Shown here in pieces: positions 55,292 to 64,000 of a stretch of DNA of 64,000 nt. The translations under genes were made by a program, and so were the position numbers. The notes beneath the pieces were generated by a model, which was given only the letters and a program-made list of their open reading frames with translations, was not told the DNA's origin and ran no database searches. The DNA lies in assembly GCF_000423325.1 (NCBI RefSeq), contig NZ_KE384007.1, forward strand, positions 211,115 through 275,114. Reading direction: 5' to 3'. This stretch comes from Lysobacter defluvii IMMIB APB-9 = DSM 18482 (GTDB lineage: Bacteria > Pseudomonadota > Gammaproteobacteria > Xanthomonadales > Xanthomonadaceae). Every line of letters begins with the position of its first letter. Position 1 is the first letter of the stretch.

Positions 55292-58171
55292 CTAGTTTTC
55301 CAGTGATTTTTTGATCACCGGCTCAAGAAGCGGGGCGAAGGAGCGCGCGTAGGTCGCTGTCAGATGGTGGCGGTCACGCCAGAGAATCACATCATCGCGG
55401 ATCGCCGGGCAAACGCCACGCTCGCAGATCTGATCGTTAACGCTGATGAAGTTCACATCAGGGCTCGACTGCATGGCGAGAAGAATAGAGTCGGGGCTCT
55501 TCAACGCGACATCGGCCGGAGTATCACAAGCGCCGGGCGCCACGCGCAGCGCACTTAAGCAATCAGGGACATCCTTGCGCATCCAAGGGGTATCGGCCAC
55601 CACCACGACTGGAATTTCCAAGGAGCGGAGCTCACCCCAGCGTTCCAACAGGCCCCTGGCAAGTTCCTGTTGACTCTCTTCGCCACGTTCCTTTCCGAAA
55701 GCGCGGTGTCCCCGGGACTGGCTGGTGACTACAAGCGACGGACCCAGGGTTTCAAGCTTCTCCATCAACTTCCGGTTCCACTCGCTGCAAGATTCGTACT
55801 CTTGACCACCAACCTGGACAACCGCGTCGGAGAAGGCACAAGCAGACTTGGTAAAGCTATATACCGCCCAGTCATTCTTATCGGCGATTTCCTGTAAAGG
55901 CGGCAGCCACTGAGCTGCATGGGAATCTCCCGCCAAGATGATCCGAGTACCAGAATCCTGGTCGCCGTAGATACAAAAGTCCGGCTCCGCGGAAACCTGA
56001 TTAACATGACATCCATCCGCATACAGATCGGGATTATCGCGCTTAGCAGCCACGGCTCTCTGAGCCAGATCATTGGGGAGCGGGATGGAGGTGGCGCTTG
56101 GTACCTTTATCTCTTCAAGACCATCGACACTCCGCAAAGCTCTAGCAAACGCCGGAGCCAAGGAACGAGAGTAGGTAGCCGTCAGGTGCGCGGCCCCTCG
56201 GTAAACCGTAATGTTCCCAACCACGGCACTGCAGGTTGTCGCCGCACAAATGGCATCCGTCAGATCCACGAGATGACTACCCTGGACCTGTGCGGCTGCG
56301 GCAACCATCGGGTCCAAATCGCGGGTGGCCCGCTGCCGGGGTCGCGAACAAGTCTCCGGTTCCTTCGACGTCGTGCAGTCACTACCCATGGAGGGAGTGC
56401 TCCGAACGAAAACGATATTGCCCGCCAAGCCACCAATCTCTTCGGCTGCGTCAACAAGACCTTGTGTCAGCAGGTTAGCCCGCTCGGCTCCGCGCTCTGC
56501 GTCCATAATCCGGCCAGACGGAGACTGTGCCACCACGACAAGATCAGGTGAAAGCTTCTTGATCTGCGCAGGCAACTTCTCCCGCCATTCCTCACACGCG
56601 GCAAAGGGCATGTCATCGGTATTGCGCGGCCGGACGTTACCCAGCACGCAGCCGGTCTTGACCACCACATCCAATGCCCAGTCATTGACTCGCGCAAGTT
56701 CCGCCAGCGCCGGTTGCCATTGGGCGGCATAGGTGTCCCCGACGAGCACTACCCGATAATCACTTTCCTGATTTCCATAGCGACATACCTTTACCTCCGT
56801 GCCATCACCACGAGACATGCACCGATCGCGATATGGCGCCGGCACATCATCGCGCGCTGCAGAAGGAGCAGGAAGGATCGGTGCTGATGGAACCGGAACG
56901 CCATCCGTCAAAGCAGCCGCGCCAGGATTCGGCACTGGCTCACTCTCGCCAGTGGCAATCGTTCTGCCGGGGCTGGCGCCTGAGTCCCATGGCCGCGGGG
57001 CTGCCCAAGCCGCAGCCAGACTTACAGCGATGCACCCGACCGCCAAGGCGAACGCCCGTGCGCTTCCCCGGCGGTCGACCGTCGCGCTCCGGAATCTATC
57101 TTCCACCAGAACCTTGGACTGGTGGGCCAGCGCGCAAGAAATCGCAAAGACCGCAACGCCATCGATGAACGACGGAGCTCTCCCTACCACCGCCGCGTAG
57201 AAGATGATGACGGGCCAATGCCACAGGTACAACGAGTACGAGATATCTCCAAAGTACTGAAGGGGCTTCTGGCGCAGGATGGTGTAGGCACTGAACCACC
57301 GGGGTGATTCGCCCCCGAGCAGCACCAGCGCCGTACCGATCACTGGAAGCGCGGCCGTATACCCGGGAAACGCCGTTATCTCATCAAACGTGACCAAAGC
57401 GACGGCGATCATTGCCAAGCCGACCCATGTAGCAATTTCACGAACTCCCAAAGGGAGGCTGCGCCATCGGAAGGTAACGGCCAGCAGACCGCCCACCCCC
57501 AACTCCCATGCACGGGTCAATGTGGAAAAGTACGCAAGCGAAGGATTGGTTTTGGTCAGCCAGATCGAGTACGCCAGCGAAACCGCCACAACCAGCGCTA
57601 CCAGCGAGGCAAACACGCGACCGGGCTCCTTGCGCCAAGCGCCTGGGAGCATCCCTACCAGCATGAGCACGAGCGGCCACGCAATGTAGTACTGCTCTTC
57701 GACGGAAAGCGACCAGAAATGCATGACCGCATTTGGCGCGGACTCGGCTGCCAAATAGTCGACAGCCTGGGCTGCGAGCCACCAGTTCTGTACATACAAC
57801 GCGCTGGCCACGATCCCGGAAATAGTGCCGTCCCACTGGGTACGAGGCAGCAGGGGCAACAGAAACGCCACCACGACCAATACAACTGCGGCCGCTGGCA
57901 GCAGCCGACGAATGCGTCTTACGTAAAACTCCCGAACCGAAATGCGACCAGTCTTACTGAACTGTTTGAACAGGATCCCTGTAATCAGGTACCCGGATAT
58001 GACGAAGAAGACGTCCACGCCAACGTAGCCGCCCGGAAGAGCCTCAGGCCATATGTGGAACACGAGCACCGCGAGAACGGCGATTGCTCTCAAAGCCTGA
58101 ATTTCGAGACGGAACCCGCTTCCGGCGAAACCGGAGACGCCGGTCGTTGCTTGAGGAGGGGAGCTACTCAT
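55292..58171 (-). CDS. Acyltransferase-3 membrane protein with two C-terminal SGNH domains
   Basis: A 959-residue OafA/OatA-like O-acyltransferase, longer than the usual ~640-700. Membrane part (residues ~20-400): LEIQALRAIAVLAVLVFHIW, GGYVGVDVFFVISGYLITGI, FWSLSVEEQYYIAWP, ISYSLYLWHWPVIIF. Two similar SGNH domains follow, each opening with C-x13-C-x-Y-G-x-Q. SGNH1 (~450-670) has VLVGDTYAAQWQPAL and YRGAAHLTATYSRSL. SGNH2 (~715-955) has ILAGDSHAAQWLPPL and WRDRHHLTATYARSF. Only SGNH2 keeps the catalytic Ser and the Asp of DxxH. Start 58171 forms an ATGA overlap with the giant glycosyltransferase. Likely O-acetylates the glycan in the periplasm. Confidence 0.9.
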   Translation of the reverse strand: MSSSPPQATTGVSGFAGSGFRLEIQALRAIAVLAVLVFHIWPEALPGGYVGVDVFFVISGYLITGILFKQFSKTGRISVREFYVRRIRRLLPAAAVVLVVVAFLLPLLPRTQWDGTISGIVASALYVQNWWLAAQAVDYLAAESAPNAVMHFWSLSVEEQYYIAWPLVLMLVGMLPGAWRKEPGRVFASLVALVVAVSLAYSIWLTKTNPSLAYFSTLTRAWELGVGGLLAVTFRWRSLPLGVREIATWVGLAMIAVALVTFDEITAFPGYTAALPVIGTALVLLGGESPRWFSAYTILRQKPLQYFGDISYSLYLWHWPVIIFYAAVVGRAPSFIDGVAVFAISCALAHQSKVLVEDRFRSATVDRRGSARAFALAVGCIAVSLAAAWAAPRPWDSGASPGRTIATGESEPVPNPGAAALTDGVPVPSAPILPAPSAARDDVPAPYRDRCMSRGDGTEVKVCRYGNQESDYRVVLVGDTYAAQWQPALAELARVNDWALDVVVKTGCVLGNVRPRNTDDMPFAACEEWREKLPAQIKKLSPDLVVVAQSPSGRIMDAERGAERANLLTQGLVDAAEEIGGLAGNIVFVRSTPSMGSDCTTSKEPETCSRPRQRATRDLDPMVAAAAQVQGSHLVDLTDAICAATTCSAVVGNITVYRGAAHLTATYSRSLAPAFARALRSVDGLEEIKVPSATSIPLPNDLAQRAVAAKRDNPDLYADGCHVNQVSAEPDFCIYGDQDSGTRIILAGDSHAAQWLPPLQEIADKNDWAVYSFTKSACAFSDAVVQVGGQEYESCSEWNRKLMEKLETLGPSLVVTSQSRGHRAFGKERGEESQQELARGLLERWGELRSLEIPVVVVADTPWMRKDVPDCLSALRVAPGACDTPADVALKSPDSILLAMQSSPDVNFISVNDQICERGVCPAIRDDVILWRDRHHLTATYARSFAPLLEPVIKKSLEN

Positions 58172-61100
58172 TTGTGCGGTTCCCGACACTTGAGAGCGGC
58201 TAGCATGCCGCTGATGCGTTGAAAGTAGGACTGATGGCTGAACCGTGCCTGCAACTCGTTGGCGACGCGCTCGCGGATCCTGGAACGGAACTCGGCGTCG
58301 GAATGCAGCTTCCGAACGAGCCCCATCACCTCTGCCGCTTCACAATAGAGTGCCGCGTCGCCGAACGCTGGTCGAAATTTCTCGGGAAGCAGCACAATTC
58401 GTCCACTTGCGATGGCCTCCAGTATTGATCGCCCGAATGCCTCCACAATCTGATCATTGTCAAAGTAAACGAAGTAATCGATGCCCCTCAGAAACTCTCG
58501 GACACCGAGCTCCCCATAGGCCATTACTTCCCAATTTCTCGGGACATCCTTACCACCCAGCAACGTTTCACAAGCGCGCACCCCTCCCATGATGCGCACT
58601 TTCACTTCATCAGAGGAGGGGTAAGCCTGCAAAAGCTCAGTCGCTGTGGAAGGAAACTTCAACAAGTTATCTCTGGAGTATCGACCAATTACCGGGACGC
58701 CCACGTTCTCATCACGCTCTTCCAGGCGCCATTCGGAGGCCTTCAGTATCCCGGGCATGTCGACTGGATCAATCAGAGCAGGCGGGATCAGAGGCTCCAG
58801 AGCTTCCCGCACCAACGGTCCCTGCGGAATCCAGATGGGGTCCAATCCGAAAAGCGCCCTTGCATTGCGAACGCAGTCGGAAACGCAATAGCGCACATCC
58901 TCACCGTTGCGCTCGTTGGGGGCTTGGTTGGCAACGATGATGGCTGAAGCAAGGTTCCACTCAACTGCCTCAGCCTGCAAATACTGCAGGATTGGTGGAT
59001 ATCTCAATATCGCCAAACGAACATCGATGGGATCGAACGTCGTGATCTCGTCCACGACCCCGTCCTGAACAAGCACCCTTACCGGCTCGCAAAGTGGATG
59101 CTTTTCCCTTGTCATGAACCGAAATGCTTCTAAATGACAAATGGACATCCGCAACCCCCGGCCGCTCAGAGCGCGGATTTCCTCGATCATCGATTTCTGA
59201 GGGCCGCCGTACTGTCTCCAGTCGCCGATGAACACAACATCATACGAATCGGAAGGCGTATCCCTATCTACCCGGAACCGCTTCGGAGCGGGAAACGGAC
59301 GCCGGTTGGAGTCACGCTCAAGAAATGGGGTCGCTTCCCCTAGTCGGATACGTCGATGCCAAAGCTCATAAGCTTCCCGATAGACCCGACGTGACGGATG
59401 TCGCCATCCCGGCTTGAACTCAGCCCTTGACAATGAATTTGGTTCTAGTCGCACGAGAGCCAGAGGCATCTTCTCGTCAAGCCCAACTACACCTCCTTCG
59501 AATGCCGCAGAAATTCGCATTGCGTACTCTGTGTCTGCGGCTTTCCTTACCGAATCAAAGAAACCGACTCGCTCAACTACCTCGGCGCGACGAATCATGA
59601 GGGACGACGCGTTGCCTTGTATGGCCGGGCTACCAGGATTGGCCAGCAGCATCTGCTCGTCCAGACGCAGGCTGGCGCTTTTGGTAGCCATTACGCTCCC
59701 TTCTTTAATCATCGGCAGAACTTGCAGTTCAATACGACGAGGATGACTATAGTCGTCGGAATCCTGGAAGGTGACGAAGTCACCCGTCGCCGCCACCAGC
59801 CCACGGTTACGGGCCACATACGTACCCTGGTTCACCTTCTGGCTGAGCACTTGGACACGGGGGTCCAGTTGAGCGCACTCACCCAGAATCGCATCGTACT
59901 GAGGTGGCGAGCCATCGTCAATAATCAGCACTTCGAGATTCTGCCACGTCTGCGCAAGCACGGAGAGGACCGCCGACCGCAAAGCGGCTCCAGGTCGCCA
60001 GGTAGTTATTATAACGGTGACTTTATATTCACTCGCGACGGCCATCTCTGCGGCACCGATGAACCCAACTCGATCCAATCGGGCGGACTCGCCTTCCGAC
60101 CTCCGGAGTTGAAGGCCGTTCAATCCCCACTCGTTGAAAATTGAATTGAAAGCCTTTAGCCAATCTTCCTCATTACCCGTCCACCTCGGATGGAGGAGAT
60201 CGATTTCGACGAGCCTGCGATCATGCTTGTTGAGCTTGAGCAGCTTCTCGAAAGCCAACGCCGTACCGTAGCGGTCCAACCGCAGGGCTGCATTGATGAA
60301 AATAGCGCCCCACTTCCTGGGGACCACCGTTCCATGGGTCGATACGATTGCCTCACATAACGACACGCCATTTAACAGGTCGTCGGGCCGCAGCGCTTGC
60401 AGGACCAAAACTCTAGCCAGCCGAATCGCCAGATGCGGATCGAATTCCGCCAAGATCGCGAGGGCATGCGCACGCCGGCTATCAACCCTCGTTGCCTCGA
60501 CATACCGAATCAAGTCCAAGAACGACAGCCGCCCTCTGGACGCCAGACGAGCAAGAAGTTCGCGGCCGTTCTCGGACCCGGTCCGCAAGATGGTCGCGTC
60601 AAGCCTTAAGGAGTCTTTAGTCTTCTCCGCAATCTCCAGATAGTCCCTGACCACCTCGGGTATTTCCGGCAACGACTTTCCGGCTCTGGCAAGCGCGCCA
60701 GATTTTCTCGTGGGGACCATCGGAAGCGAGGATAACGCCATCCCCGGCAGCTCCACCCCACGACTGGCTTGTTCCAGGTATCTCCTGCCTAGCTCCACCT
60801 GCGCGAAGAACTTCTCCTTCTCGCGAGCTACAGAAGCAACAATCGAGTACACGTCTTCCGGAGTAGCCTCGATTACGGCACCCTGAAACCCGGCCGCATG
60901 CCGCTGCGACGAGATCACCACACAGCCACTTGCCATCGCTTGGGCGAAAAGCCTGACCGGGGTTGGGCTGCCCGCACCGTGGTCAAAATATACGAAGAAA
61001 TCGCAACTGCTCAAGAATACGTCAGGACCCAAAGCCTCTTCTGACAGCACTGTCCAGCTGGCCGGCATTGGGCGGTCACCCAGCACAGTCCGCAACTCGG

Positions 61101-63249
61101 CCTCACCGCCCAAAAACTTTGTAGGCGCCCGACCTGTAGGGGGGTAGGCTCCCAGCAGCTTCTCCCGGTCCCGCGGGAAGCTCGCCGCACCGTCAGCCGC
61201 GATACGTCCGATCACCGGGCGACGGCCAGCAAAGTCGCGCGCGGGCGAACGCCAGGAAGACACGTCCACAATGACAGGATAGGCCGACCCGACGATTGCG
61301 GTCCGCGGAAGGATTTCTTTCAGCTGGCTGGAAAGCTCAGGCTCGACGCGCCATTCCGGACGACAGCCGAACGCGTCCCGAAGGTTCCGGTCACAGGCAA
61401 CCGGGCAATACCAGATCTCGCCTCGCCCATTGACCAGCGGCTCGGTGGCAGCCACTACGATCCGCTGCGGACGCAGACTGACGTCCGTCGGAGACAGAAA
61501 CAGCGCGACCTCCGGTCGACGCACAACCAGCAAGGATGGAGCGAACGCATCGGTCGAAAGGACCTCGTGCACCTTTCCCTCTTGAAGCAGCCGGGAAATG
61601 GGGGTCCAGAAGGTGTCGATTCGCTCGAAGCCCATATCCCGCAGCGAGCGCAGGTGCATTACACCCACCTTGAGCCCGGCGCGCAGCGCGACATTTATTT
61701 CGTCAAGAAGCACGCGAAGATGCAACGGTCCAGTGACCCCTCGCATGTCATCTGTAAAGACGATATCCAGCTCCGGATCAGGTTGAGCAGTGACCCGGAA
61801 CCGAGCGGGCAGCGGGAACCGGTTCGGACGCTCTTCCACGTGCTCCAGACGAAGCGCGTCAGGCTCGCAGTTAGCGTGCCAGAACTCGTAGCTTCGGCGG
61901 TACGCGGCGCGGCTTGGATGACGCCATCCGGGCTTGAACTCCGCGGTAGAGAGAGAGCCTCGGCTCTGGCGGATCATGGCCAGATTGTGCTCAAGCGTAC
62001 GGTGACTCTTTTCGCCAAACACCCGGCGAATTCGAAGCATGTACTCCGTATCGCCTCCTTTCCGGGTGGCGTCATAGAACCCCACGCGCTCAAGGACCTC
62101 CGAGCGGCGGAACATCAGTGACGAGGCGTTCTCCCGCCTTGCCTGAGTACCTGGCGCGTTGAAGACCAGCGCCGGATCGCACCGGAACGCGTGACTGGTC
62201 GTCGAAATGCGGCGCCTGCTTTTCAGCAGCACCTTGACCTGCTTCTCGATCCGGCGGGGGTGGCTCCAGTCATCGGAGTCCTGACCAGTGACAAATTCTC
62301 CGGTTGCCGCGCGCAGCCCGTGGTTCCTCGCTTGATAGGTGCCGCCATTGCGATCAAGTCTGATCAACTTGACCCGCGGATCCAACGCCGCGGCACGGTT
62401 CAAAATCGGCAGATAGGAATCCGGCGAGGCATCATCCACCAGCAGGATTTCAAGGTTCCGCCAACTCTGATTTATCAGCGACCGGATTGCTGTTACCAGC
62501 CCTGTTCCAGGTTGCCACGAGGTGACGATGATGGAGACCAGAGGCCCGTCTGTGATGACAACATCGGAGACACACGCAAGCCGGTCAAATGGATCGCCGG
62601 AGCCCACCTCGAGCAGCGAGGGCGCCTCGATCCCATCACGGCGGAAAATCCGGCCAAACGCGTTTACCCACTCACTTTCGTCCGCAAACGAAGAAGGTCC
62701 GTGGGGGTTTGCGAGGTCTGCCTTCATGATCAATGCGTCAAGGCGGGAACCCTTGATGCCGGCAGCGAGGGCATCTGCCAGCTCGAACTCTCCCAGATCG
62801 AACGCGAGGTTCTGGAATAAACGTGCATGATCGGGGCGGAATGGCTCCCAACCTTCCTGCCGGTATATCCACTCCATGGCCCGGAGCCCGTCGGACTTTT
62901 CGGCTTCTCCATGGGCTTGCAGCACCGCTATCCGCGCGATCCGTACCACCATCTCCGGGTCTACGGGTCCACCCGCCAGGCGAGCTAAAGACTCCAGCGT
63001 GCTGCCACGCTGCAACACATGCCGGAACACGTCTTCGCAGCGCATGCGCCCATTCGTCGCATGAAGCGCCAGCAGATCCAGGGCACGCCTGGACCCCATT
63101 CGCAGGATAAGCCGGTCCAGCACTCGATTGTTGGGAAGCTGATCGACGAGTTTGAGGTATGTTCGAAGCGTGTCCGCATACATACCCCGGCGACGCCTCA
63201 ACGCCTCCAGTTGCCCGGATGAGCCGGCTGTTTGGGTCGCTGCGTTCAT
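58168..63249 (-). CDS. Giant multi-domain glycosyltransferase: two copies of (helical + GT-A + GT-B)
   Basis: A 1693-residue protein with no membrane segment. Module 1 (~1-870) and module 2 (~880-1693) share the same order. A helical domain comes first (ESEWVNAFGRIFRRDG versus EEDWLKAFNSIFNEWG). A family-2 GT-A domain follows (VSIIVTSWQPG ~236, DSDDWSHPRRIE ~325; VTVIITTWRPG ~1076, DSDDYSHPRRIE ~1165), then a shared linker (AEFKPGWRHPSR in both) and a GT-B-like domain (~495-790; ~1338-1690). The GT4-type Glu-x7-Glu motif is present only in module 2 (EAFGRSILEAIASG) and is degenerate in module 1 (TPVRLFAQAMASG). Overlaps its neighbours on both sides by ATGA. It probably polymerises or assembles the repeat unit of the surface glycan. 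Confidence 0.88.
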   Translation of the reverse strand: MNAATQTAGSSGQLEALRRRRGMYADTLRTYLKLVDQLPNNRVLDRLILRMGSRRALDLLALHATNGRMRCEDVFRHVLQRGSTLESLARLAGGPVDPEMVVRIARIAVLQAHGEAEKSDGLRAMEWIYRQEGWEPFRPDHARLFQNLAFDLGEFELADALAAGIKGSRLDALIMKADLANPHGPSSFADESEWVNAFGRIFRRDGIEAPSLLEVGSGDPFDRLACVSDVVITDGPLVSIIVTSWQPGTGLVTAIRSLINQSWRNLEILLVDDASPDSYLPILNRAAALDPRVKLIRLDRNGGTYQARNHGLRAATGEFVTGQDSDDWSHPRRIEKQVKVLLKSRRRISTTSHAFRCDPALVFNAPGTQARRENASSLMFRRSEVLERVGFYDATRKGGDTEYMLRIRRVFGEKSHRTLEHNLAMIRQSRGSLSTAEFKPGWRHPSRAAYRRSYEFWHANCEPDALRLEHVEERPNRFPLPARFRVTAQPDPELDIVFTDDMRGVTGPLHLRVLLDEINVALRAGLKVGVMHLRSLRDMGFERIDTFWTPISRLLQEGKVHEVLSTDAFAPSLLVVRRPEVALFLSPTDVSLRPQRIVVAATEPLVNGRGEIWYCPVACDRNLRDAFGCRPEWRVEPELSSQLKEILPRTAIVGSAYPVIVDVSSWRSPARDFAGRRPVIGRIAADGAASFPRDREKLLGAYPPTGRAPTKFLGGEAELRTVLGDRPMPASWTVLSEEALGPDVFLSSCDFFVYFDHGAGSPTPVRLFAQAMASGCVVISSQRHAAGFQGAVIEATPEDVYSIVASVAREKEKFFAQVELGRRYLEQASRGVELPGMALSSLPMVPTRKSGALARAGKSLPEIPEVVRDYLEIAEKTKDSLRLDATILRTGSENGRELLARLASRGRLSFLDLIRYVEATRVDSRRAHALAILAEFDPHLAIRLARVLVLQALRPDDLLNGVSLCEAIVSTHGTVVPRKWGAIFINAALRLDRYGTALAFEKLLKLNKHDRRLVEIDLLHPRWTGNEEDWLKAFNSIFNEWGLNGLQLRRSEGESARLDRVGFIGAAEMAVASEYKVTVIITTWRPGAALRSAVLSVLAQTWQNLEVLIIDDGSPPQYDAILGECAQLDPRVQVLSQKVNQGTYVARNRGLVAATGDFVTFQDSDDYSHPRRIELQVLPMIKEGSVMATKSASLRLDEQMLLANPGSPAIQGNASSLMIRRAEVVERVGFFDSVRKAADTEYAMRISAAFEGGVVGLDEKMPLALVRLEPNSLSRAEFKPGWRHPSRRVYREAYELWHRRIRLGEATPFLERDSNRRPFPAPKRFRVDRDTPSDSYDVVFIGDWRQYGGPQKSMIEEIRALSGRGLRMSICHLEAFRFMTREKHPLCEPVRVLVQDGVVDEITTFDPIDVRLAILRYPPILQYLQAEAVEWNLASAIIVANQAPNERNGEDVRYCVSDCVRNARALFGLDPIWIPQGPLVREALEPLIPPALIDPVDMPGILKASEWRLEERDENVGVPVIGRYSRDNLLKFPSTATELLQAYPSSDEVKVRIMGGVRACETLLGGKDVPRNWEVMAYGELGVREFLRGIDYFVYFDNDQIVEAFGRSILEAIASGRIVLLPEKFRPAFGDAALYCEAAEVMGLVRKLHSDAEFRSRIRERVANELQARFSHQSYFQRISGMLAALKCREPHK

Positions 63250-64000
63250 GGCCGACCTGTCGCGTTCCACTCCACCGCCACGGTGCGCGGACCGATGGAG
63301 TGCTCAGCGCCCACTGACCTGAACTGCTCGCGCCATCGGGTCAGCGCTTCCCGCTCCTCCTCCCGGTGCACGTCATCCAGAACAATCAGTGCTCCTGCAC
63401 CGATGCCGGGTTCAAGCAACGGAACAGCCGGGTAACGGGCATGATCCCCCGTGGCCTTCGGCGGCCCGTCGACCAGTAGAAGATCAATTCCGGCGAGTTC
63501 CTTCCACGCGTCGCGCGAGTACCAGCTGTACTCTTCTCCTCCGACATCGAACGCCTCCAGTGGTGCAAACCGCACCTCGGCGTGTTCGGACAGGCCATGC
63601 CGTTCGACTTCTTCCAAACTGGCCTCTGCGTACTTCTCAAGATGCTCCAGAGCGATCACCTTCGCTCCGACTTCTCGAGCAGCATATGCAAGCCATACGG
63701 TGGAAGCGCCGGAGCCACATTCCACGATCAGTTTGGGCTTCCGCTCAAGCACGATGTGAAGCAGGCGCGCCAAGGAGGTTGGCTCCAGCGACCATGCGGT
63801 CATTTGCGGAGCAATGGCCGTGGGGCGCACCGTCTGATGCAAGTTCTGCATTGACCAGATGTCATTGAGGACATCGAAACGAAGATGACCGGCACCGATC
63901 TCGCGACTCAGTTGCTTGAGTGGGACCACGACGTGCTTCTCCAAGGACTGCCATTCTTCAGATGCCGCCTTGGCCGAACGCTCCCCAAGCTCATCGAAAC
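63246..64000 (-). CDS. Class I SAM-dependent methyltransferase-like protein, 5' end outside the window
   Basis: The frame is open to the right edge, so the start lies beyond 64000; the visible part is 250 residues. A helical segment (SAKAASEEWQSLEKHVVVPL) precedes the Rossmann domain. It includes the SAM loop IVECGSGASTVWLAYAAREV, acidic VIALEHLEKYAEASLEEVER, and LLLVDGPPKATGDHARYPAV with LIVLDDVHR, typical of the Methyltransf_24 group found in glycan clusters. Stop overlaps the giant glycosyltransferase start (ATGA). Substrate unknown; a sugar or chain-end O-methylation is conceivable. Confidence 0.8.
   Translation of the reverse strand, partial: FDELGERSAKAASEEWQSLEKHVVVPLKQLSREIGAGHLRFDVLNDIWSMQNLHQTVRPTAIAPQMTAWSLEPTSLARLLHIVLERKPKLIVECGSGASTVWLAYAAREVGAKVIALEHLEKYAEASLEEVERHGLSEHAEVRFAPLEAFDVGGEEYSWYSRDAWKELAGIDLLLVDGPPKATGDHARYPAVPLLEPGIGAGALIVLDDVHREEEREALTRWREQFRSVGAEHSIGPRTVAVEWNATGRP

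Overview
The window is GC-rich chromosomal DNA from a gammaproteobacterium, most likely of the family Xanthomonadaceae (Lysobacter, Luteimonas, Xanthomonas and relatives). Three features point there: the type II secretion genes in the xps order E-F-G-H-I-J-K-L-M-N-D, a lipoprotein secretin that closely resembles XpsD, and a surface-polysaccharide cluster beginning directly beside etfBA. In Xanthomonas the variable LPS O-antigen locus sits next to etfA. No tRNA, rRNA, CRISPR array, insertion sequence or phage gene was recognised.

Left part, 1-17.3 kb. An almost complete T2SS operon on the minus strand (gspE to gspD, cut at the left edge) lies downstream of purL. Upstream of purL are dsbC and xerD. 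An RDD-family membrane protein is divergent from xerD. Between the RDD gene and lptG there is a folded, GGA-rich element that could be a CsrA/RsmA-binding RNA.

Middle part, 17.5-38.2 kb. Housekeeping and envelope genes follow: lptGF, pepA, holC, valS, then pssA / a divergent holD-like gene / rimI overlapping by 4 bases at each junction. Next come a DUF4124 protein, proS, an H-NS-family gene, a ThrE-type exporter, an Mla-type lipid transport operon (STAS-MlaE, MlaF, MlaD, PqiC-like lipoprotein), ETF-ubiquinone oxidoreductase, and a hipBA locus whose hipA is broken.

Right part, 38.3-64 kb. Sugar-nucleotide genes come first: rfbB-rfbA-rfbD without rfbC, a polytopic membrane protein and glmS. 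They are followed by a tiny exported cysteine-rich peptide gene with a membrane-anchored glutaredoxin-like gene, scoAB, xanB/manC and etfBA. From wecB at 50.0 kb the sequence is visibly poorer in GC. It encodes what looks like an O-antigen/surface glycan island: wecB plus a glycosyltransferase on the plus strand, converging with a six-gene minus-strand block. That block runs from a methyltransferase through a 1693-residue enzyme with two repeats of (helical + GT-A + GT-B), an acyltransferase with two SGNH domains, a TviB-type dehydrogenase and an asparagine-synthetase-like protein to a lipoprotein.

Two families of palindromic repeats are scattered through the window. Family A (paired hairpins related to CTCTCCCGC-N-GCGGGAGAG) occurs between genes and also in frame inside two essential genes, purL and valS, with the same reading frame in both. 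Family B (ATTCCCGCG-N-CGCGGGAAT) is only intergenic. The most unusual items are the in-frame repeats, the duplicated giant glycosyltransferase, the double-SGNH acyltransferase with a degenerate first SGNH domain, the cysteine-rich peptide/glutaredoxin pair, and the GGA-loop RNA-like element.
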